Of a stretch of DNA of 64,000 nt, positions 34,150-44,832 are shown piece after piece. The DNA comes from Plantago ovata (Eukaryota > Streptophyta > Magnoliopsida > Lamiales > Plantaginaceae). The notes below the pieces were generated by a model. The model was not told the origin of the DNA. It saw only the letters and a program-made list of their open reading frames with translations, and made no database searches. The position numbers and the translations under genes are program-made. Each line of letters opens with the position of its first letter. Position 1 is the first letter of the stretch. The stretch lies in the NCBI GenBank assembly GCA_028274465.1, contig CM051457.1:64046899-64110898 (forward strand), read 5' to 3'.

Positions 34150-35424
34150 ATGCCACATACACGATCCACAGGAACACCGCTTGCTGATTCAATTGCTGAG
34201 ATCGACAGAGTCTACCACCAAAGAAGGCGACTACTTCAAAGGCGTGAACTAGAGGAAATAGAGGATACCGATTTCTCTGAATCTCTACACAGTCTTTTCA
34301 AGGAAATCGACGGAATGGCAGAAGCTAGACCACTGAAAGCATGGGTTCAACCCTCCAAGGATCGTATGAGGGAACCGGCGATTGTTCTTTCGTCTGCAAC
34401 TCGAGATCTGGAAATCAAGAACCACGCGTTCCAACAACTTCCGAGGTTCTATGGCTTAGCAAGGGAAGATGTGATGGGGTACTTGCACGATATCGATGAT
34501 TTCGTCAACCAACTCCCACGACCCGGAGCTGAAATAACAACGGATGAGTTGAGGATGAAGGTTTTTGCTATGGGGCTTGGCGACAAAGCCAAGTCATGGT
34601 TGAGTTCCCTACCGGCGGGCTCGCTGGACACTTGGGAGAAGGTTTTTTCAGCTTTCATGGAAAAATACTTCCCTCACACCTTGAATACCGCGCTCAAGGC
34701 GCAAATCACTGGATTCAAACAGGACTATGATGAGACCATCTACACCGCGTTTGAGAGGTTCCAAGACCTCATGAACAAGTGCCCTCACCATGGTTTTGAG
34801 CTTTCGGATCTAGTCCAACACTTCTACAATGGACTAACATTCGAGAACCAACAAGTGGTGGACTTCCAATGCCGTGGAAATATTTGGGAGGAAACCGCGG
34901 AGGCTGTCTGGGCAGTTTTCGAAAGGCTTTCTAAGGGGTCGCAGTTCAAGGACCCAAGGGCAATGGTTAGGAGACGTGGACCTGAAGATCCACCTACTCA
35001 AGAAGCCCCTATGTATAGGGGGAATGGGGATCAATTTGAGTGCTTTACCAACGAATTGAAGCAAGTCCTCAAGAGCGCCACTGGAACAACTGTTTCGAAC
35101 GAAGTTTGCCGAATATGCAAGAACTATGGGCATGGGGCTCATATGTGTGGATCGGAGCTTGCATATGATGATGGCAACTGGGTCAAGGAGGCGAAGAGGA
35201 GGCCTTTGCTACGGAATTTGGTACCCAAGAAGCTAGCTACGGACAAGATGGTAGGAATCCTCGAGGTGGATTTTGGAGAAGAGGGTTCCGAAACAATCAA
35301 GGATATGCACCGGCTAGCCAAACTTATGGCCCTAACCAAGACCGTAGTAGGCTTAACTATGGTAATGACCACTGCGAAAACCCCGCTCCAAAAGAGCAGC
35401 CGAAGTCGAAGACAGCTCTACTGA
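34150..35424 (+). CDS. Gypsy gag, type 2 (Athila-like)
   Basis: A 424-residue ORF starting MPHTRSTGTPLADSIAEIDR. The gag core covers about residues 95-265, with FAMGLGDKAKSWLSSLPAGS, WEKVFSAFMEKYFP, FKQDYDETIYTAFERFQDLM and CPHHGFELSDLVQHFYNGL. A zinc-knuckle-like CRICKNYGHGAHMC lies at about residue 322. This gag is clearly different from the type-1 gag of elements A, B and C, although the LTRs are the same family. It is followed immediately by the protease frame. Confidence 0.87.
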   Translation: MPHTRSTGTPLADSIAEIDRVYHQRRRLLQRRELEEIEDTDFSESLHSLFKEIDGMAEARPLKAWVQPSKDRMREPAIVLSSATRDLEIKNHAFQQLPRFYGLAREDVMGYLHDIDDFVNQLPRPGAEITTDELRMKVFAMGLGDKAKSWLSSLPAGSLDTWEKVFSAFMEKYFPHTLNTALKAQITGFKQDYDETIYTAFERFQDLMNKCPHHGFELSDLVQHFYNGLTFENQQVVDFQCRGNIWEETAEAVWAVFERLSKGSQFKDPRAMVRRRGPEDPPTQEAPMYRGNGDQFECFTNELKQVLKSATGTTVSNEVCRICKNYGHGAHMCGSELAYDDGNWVKEAKRRPLLRNLVPKKLATDKMVGILEVDFGEEGSETIKDMHRLAKLMALTKTVVGLTMVMTTAKTPLQKSSRSRRQLY

Positions 35425-36310
35425 TGGAGAACTCGCAAAAGATGGTTGATCACACCCAAAGTTTTCTCAAACGTTATGAAGAAGATTCTGAGAAGACTTG
35501 GGCAAGGCTTGATCGATTGGAAGAGAGCACTAGGCTTGCCCATCAAAAGATGCAAGAGTTGATCGACCGAGGAGCAAGTAGGGAGCAAGGCAAGCTGCCT
35601 AGCAACACTGAGAAGTCGATGTCCATTACCTTGGTGGGTGATCTACATGTCGAAATCACCATCAAGAAGGTTGCTAAGTGTGAGTGTTGCAAGAATGAAG
35701 AACCTCCACTAGCCAAGGAAAAAGAGAAGGACCTTGGTTCTGACGAGAGTGAAGAGGATCAAGAGGATCCCGAGCCACTCCCTCAAAGTTTCGATGTTAA
35801 GGTCGGGATTGGTGAACTTGAAGATGTCCGTGCCACACTAGACACGGGATACTACTCTAATGTGCTCCCAATGAATGTGTTCGAGAAGAGTAGCCTTGGA
35901 AAACTATCTGAGCATAAGGCTATTGTGCAATTGGCGGATGGATCCTTTGTGAGACCCGAAGGCGTTGTGAAGAATGTATTGGTCAAGATTGGTGAAGCTT
36001 CTGTATATACACCAATTTTGTAGTTATGCCGGCGTCTACACTTGGGATGGGGGATGTTGTTCTCTTGGGGCGAACGTTCTTAACCAAGCTACGCTCCGTG
36101 ATAGACATCTACCGAAGGACTTGCACCATTGAGGTGGATGGCAAGCGACACGTGTTGCGAGCCATATCTGATCCACCTGATCACTTCGATGCTTCTCACA
36201 CTGTTAACTACTGTGGTCTTGCTGTCTATGTTCATTCTTATTCACAGGTTCGTGGCATGAGGAGGAGATCCATGATGGGGAAGTCTAGTACCCTCAAAAA
36301 GAAGAGCTAG
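35424..36310 (+). CDS. Gag C-terminal coiled coil and aspartic protease
   Basis: Two adjacent frames (35424-36023 and 36026-36310). The first begins with a charged helical region (residues about 1-60), then an acidic linker, then a protease-like VKVGIGELEDVRATLDTGYY, where LDTG is the aspartic protease motif. The second contains MGDVVLLGRTFLTKLRSVID, matching the conserved second half of Athila proteases. Pol would normally follow; here the coding region stops. Confidence 0.75.
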
Positions 36311-37441
36311 GCGCAACCAGGAGTCGAGTCAAAGACTTTAAATAATGGCGCTATCCGGGAGGCAACCCGGAGTTTTTATCGCTTTTTTACTGCTTTTTTG
36401 CATGCATTCATACTTGAACAATTTGCTTTTCATATGTGAATTTGTTCTTCTCTGTGTCGTATGTGCTTATGTTATGTTTGAGTGAGCTTTTTCGAGTGGT
36501 TTTATGAGTAAAATGGTTTCGGGGATTAAAAACCGCGTTTTCTTTCGGAAGTTTCGTCTCCCCGCCTCAGGAGGTGGGGGGCGAATCGCCCCACGAGTCC
36601 AGAGAGCTCCGCGCTCTCTGGACGCGCGGGGCGATTCGCCCCACGCCCGGGGTGACTCGCCTCGCGTTGCTGCAGGGAGAAAAACCGGGGGTCTCCCCCC
36701 ATTTATCTCATTTTTCTTCATCTCGTTCATCTTACTCCAAAAAATTCTCAAATTTTCAAAATATCTTCAAACCTTCATAACTTCTTCATTATTCCATCAA
36801 ATTGTGTGTTCTTTAGCTTCAATCGAATCCCTTTACGTGCTCTTTCTTTTCATCCGAATAAATTTCTTCCTAGTTCATTCAATCTTCGGATTTGAGGTAA
36901 TCTCACATGAACCCTAATTTTTCAAATTTGGGGGTTTTTTGATTTATGCTTCAATTTAACTTATATGATGTATGGGTTGATGTTTTGTGTGATTAGAAAC
37001 GTTATTCACTATCAATTGCATGTTCAATTAGGCTTGGTTTGATGGTTTGAGAATTTTGCTATTAGATATATATATCTTGTTATGCAATGTATCTTTTCCT
37101 TTCATTCCATGTTTAAACTTGTGTTTGTTGATGTGATGATGATGGTATGTTGGTAGAATGCATGATTGATGAAGTTGAGGATTTATGATGTTAGATTTTT
37201 TGTTACTATGGTATGAATTGAGCCTTATGATTCAAGGCATTTGTTGTCTAGCAAGAGCATAATGTGATATGTGCATGTAGTAGTTACATTGATATGTTGC
37301 ATGATGAAGTAGCTAGACTAGACATTGGGTTTTTGAGGAGTTCGATTGTTGTAGATATGGCTCGTTTGTTCGCTCGTACATTTGCATATGCATAAGTCTG
37401 TTTTGTGTCATGCAAGATACTAATTGTTGTTTGTAGGAATC
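36311..37441 (+). other. Spacer and leader between protease and env-like ORF
   Basis: Begins with the GGCGCTATCCGGGAGGCAAC-type block typical of the post-pol position in Athila elements (about 36340-36370). It then has GGCGAATCGCC-type palindromes at 36588-36665, a polypyrimidine stretch, and a 540-nt segment bounded by GAG/GTAATC (donor, intron start 36897) and TTTGTAG/GAATC (acceptor, ending 37436). That would be an intron upstream of the env-like start; splicing of this ORF is known for Athila. The low-complexity ORFs here are not genes. Confidence 0.55.
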
Positions 37442-38698
37442 ATGGCTCCAAGAGGATCAAAGAAAGCTGGCTCGAGCAAGAAGGGAAAGGGGGTAGCATC
37501 AAGCTCCCAACCTTCTCACGACATGTACGAGTTGTCTCTAGCTGCAATAGATGTCCGACAAAGGCTCGAAGCGGAGCTAGCCCAAGGTGGGATATCGATC
37601 ATACCAGACAGGCGGATAGATATTCCTGATGAAGTAGCTCAAATGGCAGGGTACAGGATGCTCTCCCGATTGGCGACGAAAAGGAATTGTGTTTGGTATA
37701 CTTCAAACAGATTCAAGGGGTACGACATGAGCCTCTTCCAAGAGTTCTATGTTGGATTCACTGATCTTGAGGAGAAGGAGGGGGTACTAGTTCGAGGCCT
37801 AATTGTGCCATGGACACCAGAATCAATTTCTTCATTCATCCATTTTGGGCAACGGGAGTTCACAGGGAGCAACCATGCCTACGAATATTCAAGGGCATCT
37901 AGGGGGATAGGAAGTCACATTACGGAGGTGATCTGCAACAGGGAGTACAGGTATCGAGAAACCGGAGTACAACCTGCACGGATCCGTCAGAGTGACCTTA
38001 GCATCGAGGCTAAGGTGATGGTGAAATTCTGCATCTTCAACTTGATCCCTAGAAAGAATGACACTTGGATACAGCCAAATTACGCCGAGCTCCTCTACTG
38101 CTTGATAGGCAAGCATCGTATCGACATCGGTCACATCATGTATGAGGAGTATGAGCGCCACTGGGAAAAGAAGAAGAAGTCCTTCATCTTTCCGAGCTTC
38201 ATCACTGCCTACTGCAAATATTACGGGGTCGAGGAAATTGATGAGGGGGATTGCGAGGTCGCTGCCCTTTCACCTTCGACTATTGATGTACAACTTGCTA
38301 GGTATCAAATGAAGAACCCCACGCCTGCCGCTGCTGATGTGGAAGCACCCTTCCGACCGTCCGATTCGGATAATGAAAATGACTATGAGGATGCTATGGA
38401 AGCTGATGATGGCCAAGCCCCTATTCCAAATATTCCTTTTGCCCATAGAGCACCACATGCACCGCCTCGAGCACCACATGGGTCTAGAGGTATTGACTTC
38501 TCTGAATTCCGAGCCTACCTCGACGACCGTTTCGGTAGCGTTGATGCTAGTGTTGCTGCCTTGACCACTTTTGTCCAAGGAATGCGACAAGACCTCGACG
38601 GGCACATTGCCCAGCGCAACCGCGATTGGGAGATATTTGAGGAGCATCGCCGAGAGGATAGGCAAGCAAGGTGGGAGCAACAACAGCTCATCCGTTAG
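37424..38698 (+). CDS. Env-like ORF (plant transposon protein domain type)
   Basis: An open frame whose best start is MAPRGSKKAGSSKKGKGVAS at 37442, because ATGGCT has a good context and lies 5 nt after a splice acceptor. The core (about residues 70-280) has WYTSNRFKGYDMSLFQEF, VRGLIVPWTPESISSFIHFG, LIPRKNDTWIQPNYAELLYC and IMYEEYERHW. This resembles the domain labelled putative plant transposon protein in Athila env-like ORFs. Residues about 325-345 are acidic, and the C-terminus is helical. No signal peptide or membrane span is evident, so an envelope role is doubtful. Confidence 0.75.
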   Translation: MLFVGIMAPRGSKKAGSSKKGKGVASSSQPSHDMYELSLAAIDVRQRLEAELAQGGISIIPDRRIDIPDEVAQMAGYRMLSRLATKRNCVWYTSNRFKGYDMSLFQEFYVGFTDLEEKEGVLVRGLIVPWTPESISSFIHFGQREFTGSNHAYEYSRASRGIGSHITEVICNREYRYRETGVQPARIRQSDLSIEAKVMVKFCIFNLIPRKNDTWIQPNYAELLYCLIGKHRIDIGHIMYEEYERHWEKKKKSFIFPSFITAYCKYYGVEEIDEGDCEVAALSPSTIDVQLARYQMKNPTPAAADVEAPFRPSDSDNENDYEDAMEADDGQAPIPNIPFAHRAPHAPPRAPHGSRGIDFSEFRAYLDDRFGSVDASVAALTTFVQGMRQDLDGHIAQRNRDWEIFEEHRREDRQARWEQQQLIR

Positions 38699-40332
38699 CA
38701 ACAGGAGGCTCTACAACAGTCCAATGATCTCCTGTCTGACATGTGGAGGGACTATTATGGGGATCACAATCCCGATAACTAGTCTTTTCACATGTCCACT
38801 CTTAGCCAACCGAGGCCAAACCGTTCGGTAACATCTAGTATCATTTCTTATTATTCATTCTCTTTTGCTAGGGACTAGCTTAAGTTTCGTAAGGGGGATG
38901 GGATGTGAACCGTGATGTTAAGTATTGTTTGGCTTTGTGTTGATTTGTATCTTGTTTTTTCGTTTGCATTTGCACGTTTACTGCTTTCTTAGTTTTTTAG
39001 GTTGCATACACTACATTCATCCTAGGATAGTCTTGCATGTTTTGTGTGGAGTTTATTGCCAAATTATTTGAACTTTTTTATTGGGTAGATCAACTAATTA
39101 TGCCATTAATCATATGCTTCATCTATCAATTTGTTTGAGATTTTTCTCGCTTGACTTGTCACATTTATGTATTGCACTTAGTTAAGCTTGGTAGTCTCGA
39201 CATCACTTAGTGGTTTTTTCTCTACTGCGGTTCACGAAAGCCTTTATAATAGGATGATGCATGTTAGGGTCTTATGGTTGTTTTCCCGAGTAATTATGTA
39301 CCTGAGAGGCAACAAGTCTTCACCTTGCTTTGAGATTGCTAAATGCCTAGGAAGGAGGTAGTGTGAGATTTTGTGATCCTTTGTTTGCAACCTATTCTTC
39401 CGAATAGGTTTGGGGAGGGGGTTACACTATCATTAGACTTGTTTTTCGTTTTTCAATTTTGTGTTGTGAGTTTATTTTTCCTTTTTCGTAAATTTTGTAC
39501 TCCAACCTATTCTTTCGAATAGGTTTGGGGAAGTCGTTTGTGAGTCATTTTATTTCTTTTTCGTTGTGCTACTGCTGGCTCAAAAACAAAATCGAAAAAA
39601 AGAGAAAAAGAAAAATTCCAGAAAAAAAAGAAAAAATAACTGGAAAAGAAAAAAAAGAAAAAGAAAAAAAAAGAGAAAAAAAGACCCCAAAAAAGCAAAG
39701 AAGGGTTCAAAAAAAAGAAAGCCAAATAGCAGTTTAGCAAAGTGTTGTGTCTCATTTTCCAATTCTTGTAATGTTCGTAATCGTGTTGTAATTTTCTATC
39801 GTTTGTTTTTGAGTGTCATCTGTTCTAGACCAGACCACCCTCGTCCTGCCATTCAGGAAGTGGTGAATAGCTTAGGGCTTGTCTTGAGAGATGGATAGAA
39901 TAGGGGAGTGTTATCTTTTTTAGGGAACCCTCCTTCGTTTGATGAGAGTCAGTATTGGTTCGACCTCTTTGAGGAAAAGTATTAACTTGGTGAACAGTGG
40001 TAAGTCCTCAGTTTCATAGGCACGGGACAATCATTCGTATTCTAACATGTTTCATTACGTCGTCACTGGCTAGGTCAAGGTAGAGAATGTTACGAGAGAC
40101 TATCTTGTCTTGACATAGGTGCTTATGTGAATGTGTATGAGTCAATCGAGGCATTCTTCAACCTATATTCATGTTATGACTTGTATGGTTTTTGTTCATA
40201 TGTTTTTTGATAGATTCAGTAGATTAGTTCATTTCATTTGGCATGAGACTCCATTTTTTGTGTTGCATTGTTTTTTGCATTAGAGTCTAGCTTAGTTGCT
40301 TGAGGACAAGCAAAGGTTCGGTTTGGGGAGTT
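38699..40332 (+). other. 3' noncoding region with hairpins, purine tract and polypurine tract
   Basis: 1.6 kb without a gene. Two hairpins with stem AACCTATTC/GAATAGGTT at 39389-39410 and 39504-39525, each running into a TTTGGGGA tract. A nearly pure A/G tract at about 39590-39720 flanked by TGCTGGCT and AGCCAAATAGCA. The functional polypurine tract GGTTCGGTTTGGGGAGTT ends at 40332, right at the 3' LTR. All are shared with the minus-strand units. Confidence 0.75.
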
Positions 40333-41532
40333 TGATGAATGTGTATTTTACACTTTCATTTGAGTCTTTTTCACCTATTTTAGCTATCCTCTATGTTAAT
40401 TTAGCTATATTTTAGTGCATTTTATTAGAATAGTGTCACGTTTCCCTTTAGTTTGTATTTTACAGGTTTTGGATGAAAAACGAGGTTTTCTGGGCAATTA
40501 TATTGAAGTAGACAAGGAATTGGTGTTCCAGAAGCCTAATTGGAGTATCTGAAAGATTCCGGATAGGATTTGAAGTCCAGGGGTCGAGTCTGAAGGCTAA
40601 AAGGTCACTAGAAGGCAGAAACCGAGTCCGAAAAGAGGAAGAAATCCAAAAACGAGTTGAAAACGCGTTTTGGACCCAAAAACACTCCCGGGCGAGTCGC
40701 CCGGTACGTGGGGCGAATCGCCCCACACCAGGCGAATCGCCCGGTGTGTGGGGCCCTTCGCCCCACACAATTCGAATGCCTATATATAGTTGCTTCAGTT
40801 TTCTCCGTTTTTCACACTTTTCCAGACCTTTTCTCTCACCTTTCTCAGTAGTTTTAGGTAGGAATTCTCCAGAGCCTGTTCTGGGGCTTCTTAGCTTAGG
40901 AGATACTTTTTCTTAGCAGTTTGGAGCTTGTAAGATCGCGATTCGTCGGAGATTGACAACCTTCGGTAACATTGTATCTTACAGTTTTTCTATTTATATT
41001 TATATATCTTTCATCATATTTTCATTCATTCGTGGTATGATTTCTGTTGATTGCATGACATCTATGAGTAGCTAAACTTCTCGTTGGTGATACTATGTGA
41101 TTTCTTAGCGAAGGGTTAATAATTATGCTAATGGCTATATCGCGCATTATACTCTGAGTTATTGCTTTATTTCTTTGATCTATCTAAACCTATATCTTCG
41201 TAGTGTTGAATAATTACGGAACACAACTGGACAATTCATTGATCAAAGATCTCCATGCAAGACCGAGGAATTTATGCATGATTATTAACCTGCTATGCTT
41301 TGAATGACCATACTATCACCAATCTCCATTATCTGTTAAGAAAAACCTTTGCTAAGTCGTCTGTTGTTTTATATTCTTAAGTTAGATTAGATAAATCTAG
41401 TTATAGTCCTTAGAGATCGACACTCGAGGTTATTCTACTGCTACACTACGGTTTTCGTTGTAGTTGTGAATTGCCTTTGGCTAAATACAAATTTATTTGA
41501 TTAGTTGGAACCCGACAATCCAACGTCCATCA
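40333..41532 (+). repeat. 3' LTR of the plus-strand gypsy element
   Basis: 1200 bp, same ends as the 5' LTR (TGATGAATG...GTCCATCA), with palindrome cluster at 40688-40770 and TATA box at 40781-40789. It is followed by the GTAAT target-site duplication. Confidence 0.93.
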
Positions 41533-41875
41533 GTAATCGACGTCCTCTCCCGTATAAAATCATGGGTACCCCTTGATTTAAACGGACATGGATTTTGGGA
41601 AAGAACTTCAAGTTCGTCCAGCAGACACAACTTTTCAAAAATGGAGGAAATAATTCTACCCAAAAATTTGCCTATTAGGCCGATCCGATAAGCTTTTCTT
41701 ATTGGGCCAAAATAAAGTTAGTATTTTGTCAAAAAAGAATACACACACCACCACCTTTCCTTGCCGTGCCCAACCCACGACCCGGCCCGGCTCCTGGCGG
41801 AGCCAGGCGGGTGCGTGACCGTAAAGTAATCTACGTCCTCTCCCGTCTAAAATCAGGGGTACCCCTTGGAGGCCC
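41533..41875. repeat. Tandemly duplicated target segment right of the gypsy insertion
   Basis: 41533-41575 (GTAATCGACGTCCTCTCCCG...) completes copy 1, whose left half is at 32685-32805. A second, uninterrupted copy runs about 41706-41870, with the same AATAAAGTTAGTATTTTGTC start and GTAATCTACGTCCTCTCCCG continuation. About 130 bp of non-repeated sequence lies between. No coding potential. Confidence 0.8.
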
Positions 41876-42419
41876 AAACCCTCCTGCAAACTAGACACTT
41901 ATGTCTAGCTCATACTCTTCTCATTTTAGCTATGTGGGATAACTCCCAATTCCAACTCTTGAGCTTCATAGCTAAGTTCTCAACCAACACACTTTGAGCT
42001 TTAATTACTCTTTCATCACCAAGAGAATTTTAGTAATTCTTTCTCAAGTGTTTTCTACTATCATAGTAGATTATGCACATTCGATAAAACACAAGTTTTG
42101 AATGTGTGAGCGCTCTTTGATTAAGCCACAAAGTCATAGAAAACCCACTTTGAAATTAGTTAAAATTCCTACACTTACCACTCGGTAATGAAATGTTAAT
42201 TATATAGACTATTAGAGAACAATAGTATCGGGGTACATGATCTGGGCCTTATCAACTAATATTTGGGCCCTAGAATTGAACCTGGTACGAAAAAGCCCAA
42301 AAGAAAACAATAGGGAGCATTGAGAAAGACGAAAAGAAATTGAGCTTCTGTTTGGATTTATTGAAGAGAGGATACGAAATTGACGCTACTGTTGCTGTTC
42401 AATCTATATACAAGCCGAG
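41876..42419. other. Intergenic region and 5' flank of the small host gene
   Basis: AT-rich, no element or open frame recognised. The last 100-130 bp before 42420 probably holds the 5' UTR. A TATATA at 42405-42410 is only 10 nt from the start codon and is too close to be the gene's TATA box. Confidence 0.5.
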
Positions 42420-44296
42420 ATGTTTTCAAGGAGAAGGTTTCTTTCGTTTCCACTGGTCATCGGAGCTTCTGTGTAAGTTTCTTCAGCTTCTCTCCTTTTT
42501 CTTCCTGTCCTGTTAGTTGGAGTATGTATGTTTCTGCTTCAATCTTAATTTAATATTATCAATTCGGTAGCTAGGGTTGTGAAACTTGGTATTTTTCTTG
42601 CTAATTTTTTGGAGAAAGAAAAAAAAAGGTGAAGTTATATTGCTTATGTATGTTGGGAGTAAATAAAAACCTCAAATTTAAGTTCATGGTGGATTTGACT
42701 ATTTGAAACTTGAGCATTACTGAATAAACTACTATGTAAACCTTTGATGAGAATTCAGAACAAAGGGTAAAATTTGACATGATCCGGGCGAAATCAATTC
42801 AAATCAATAAAAGTTGCTACATTCATGTGCAAGCTATGTTTTGACTATATAACGCACGATTGCTGTGAATTTTTGTGTTATTTGGAGAGAATGGATATCT
42901 ACTACTAGTAGTGACTACTTGTTAATTTCTGTGGGTTGCATCTTTTCCTCACATCTGAATGCTGGCGCTCGTGGAATGTAGAGATTTGTAAATTGTAATG
43001 TCGAGTTAATATTAGTGCTTTTTTATGGGCATTTGATGAAGGTGGCACTTGGGCGATCATATGTGTGGCTTGTTGACTTCTTTGCTTTGTATGATGATGA
43101 GTAGAGTAGTAGAAAGGTCTTAGTAATACATTTAGAATGAACTTTATGTTGGTGGTAGTATGCATGTAACTGAGGCTATAAATCAACCAAGTGTTGAGAA
43201 GCTCGTAACACAGACATACCTTCTCAGAAGCAATATATTTTTGACTCTAAAATAACCTGACTAATTGATCGAGCATTTGTTAAATTTTCATTGTTTGAGC
43301 CTCTTCCAGTTTTGTGGTTTAACTTTGGTAACTAGGATGCATGCGGGAACTTAACGTATCATGTCTTGACCAGAGGTCACTACAATAGTCTGGTAAATGA
43401 CCAGTATAGTCATGTTATGTTTGCAATATTTTTGGCTCATAATCCAACAAATGAGAAGTTTTTTTTATCGTGTTGTTATGCATGGCTTTGACATCTGTAC
43501 ACTGGTAGTTGAGTTATTTTTGTGCTTACCTGTGTTAATTGTTCAAAATGAGCACCACGTTGAGTGCCTACTGCTATGTGCTTCATGTTACGTGTTCCAG
43601 TTGTGGTAGAGACGTGGTATCGTAAGAGAGTGATAGCAACAATTATATAAGAACAACCAACTTATTTCTAACGAAAGCAGGGAGTTTTGGTATGAAATCC
43701 AGCTTTCAGAGTTTCGGTTCCTACTAAGCTGAAAAGCAGGTGTTACTTTAGACTGACTATATCCTTTCTTCTCTAATGCGCCTGCTCTTGGTTGCGACAC
43801 ATGCTCAACTGTCTCATGATTTCTGAATCTTTTAGCACTATTTGCAAACATTAAGCGCATTGACTAATAAAGTAATCACTCAATGTTATGTCTTCATCCA
43901 TATTTGGGGAACTAGCTGTTTGCATATTGAAAGCCCCCGTTTGTTCCTGAGAATTCTATCTTCTGGTTGCTAGTCGAACTGTAGTCTGTAATCTGTTCCA
44001 TATTCATCCATAATAAGCCCCTGATCTCATTTGATGTGAGGACATTGTGCTACTTGAATTGTACTGGTGATACAGGTTTACACTAGTACTGGAAACGATA
44101 GACCAGTTACCTTATGTATAGTATAACTTTATGTGTTTGGTTGAACTGATTATCGAATTTTGACAGTATAGGAGTCGTGTCCGGAAGAGCCCTATTCGGG
44201 CCCCCACTTGAAGATTACTGGAGAAAGAAGATGGAAGAAGATGCGGCAGCAAAAGAGATTGAGGCTGCCCAATCCACTCCAGTTTCAACTAGTTGA
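42420..44296 (+). CDS. Small two-exon gene, 60-residue putative membrane protein
   Basis: Exon 1 is 42420-42472, intron 42473-44166 (GTAAGT...TTTTGACAG), exon 2 44167-44296 ending TGA. The spliced frame is continuous, with a codon split across the junction. The product starts MFSRRRFLSFPLVIGASV, has one hydrophobic span (about residues 7-29), then GPPLEDYWRKKMEEDAAAKE, an amphipathic charged helix, and a Ser/Thr-rich tail. The basic N-terminus followed by a single span would suit a small organelle-membrane protein, perhaps mitochondrial; that is inference. I do not recognise the family. It is convergent with the gene at 44833-46134. The splice sites are canonical, which supports it as a host gene. 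Confidence 0.6.
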
Positions 44297-44832
44297 ATAA
44301 TTTAAGGAGGTGAGGAAGGAATATATGATCTTATGTCCCTAATTGAGAATACCACCAATTCCGATTCCATTTTGTCGAACATGTTGCTACAAAAGCGTAA
44401 CATCTTCAGCCCAATGCCAACAAATTATTCTGCTTGTTGAATGATAGGATTATTATTGTAATAGAACCATTGACCTCCTCAGGTATCTGATATTGCCTTG
44501 CTGTAAGATTCAGTTTATTTGTTCTTTCTTTTCATGTTGTTTCAGTGTTTGCAACACACAGACAGTCGCAAGTCGATGTACTGTTCGTATCTGCCAAATA
44601 AATCGCGAATAAACCATCTTAGTTTATTGTGCACTTTGATATGTCAAAGCTGTGGAAGTATACAGTTTTCTGCATTTACTGTGGGAGATAAAAACAGAGA
44701 GAACAGAGACTCAAGGTAGACAATATATAGCTGCATGACTTTACTCCATTGGAACTATATCTTTACAAATGTGAAACAGTATGTAGAGAGGTTGAAGAAT
44801 CATGTGATTTCAATATGATGAATCAGTAGTGT
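44297..44832. other. Convergent 3' UTR region between two host genes
   Basis: No coding potential beyond short chance frames. It should contain the 3' ends of both the plus-strand small gene and the minus-strand PP2-A10-like gene. Confidence 0.5.

Larger units (their letters stand above)
32806..41532 (+). mobile_element. Athila-like Ty3/gypsy element, structurally whole, without RT or integrase
   Basis: 8727 bp with two LTRs of 1199 and 1200 bp, an exact tRNA-Asp primer site, a polypurine tract and a perfect 5-bp target-site duplication GTAAT (32801-32805 and 41533-41537). Contents: gag, protease, a long leader, an env-like ORF and a 3' noncoding region. Reverse transcriptase, RNase H and integrase are absent, so it is nonautonomous. 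By eye the LTRs are about 97% identical, which would suggest an insertion on the order of a million years ago. LTRs match those of element A on the opposite strand. Confidence 0.93.

Noticed and set aside
42404-42410. TATA box of the small host gene
   Set aside because: Only about 10 nt from the start codon, leaving no room for transcription start and a 5' UTR.
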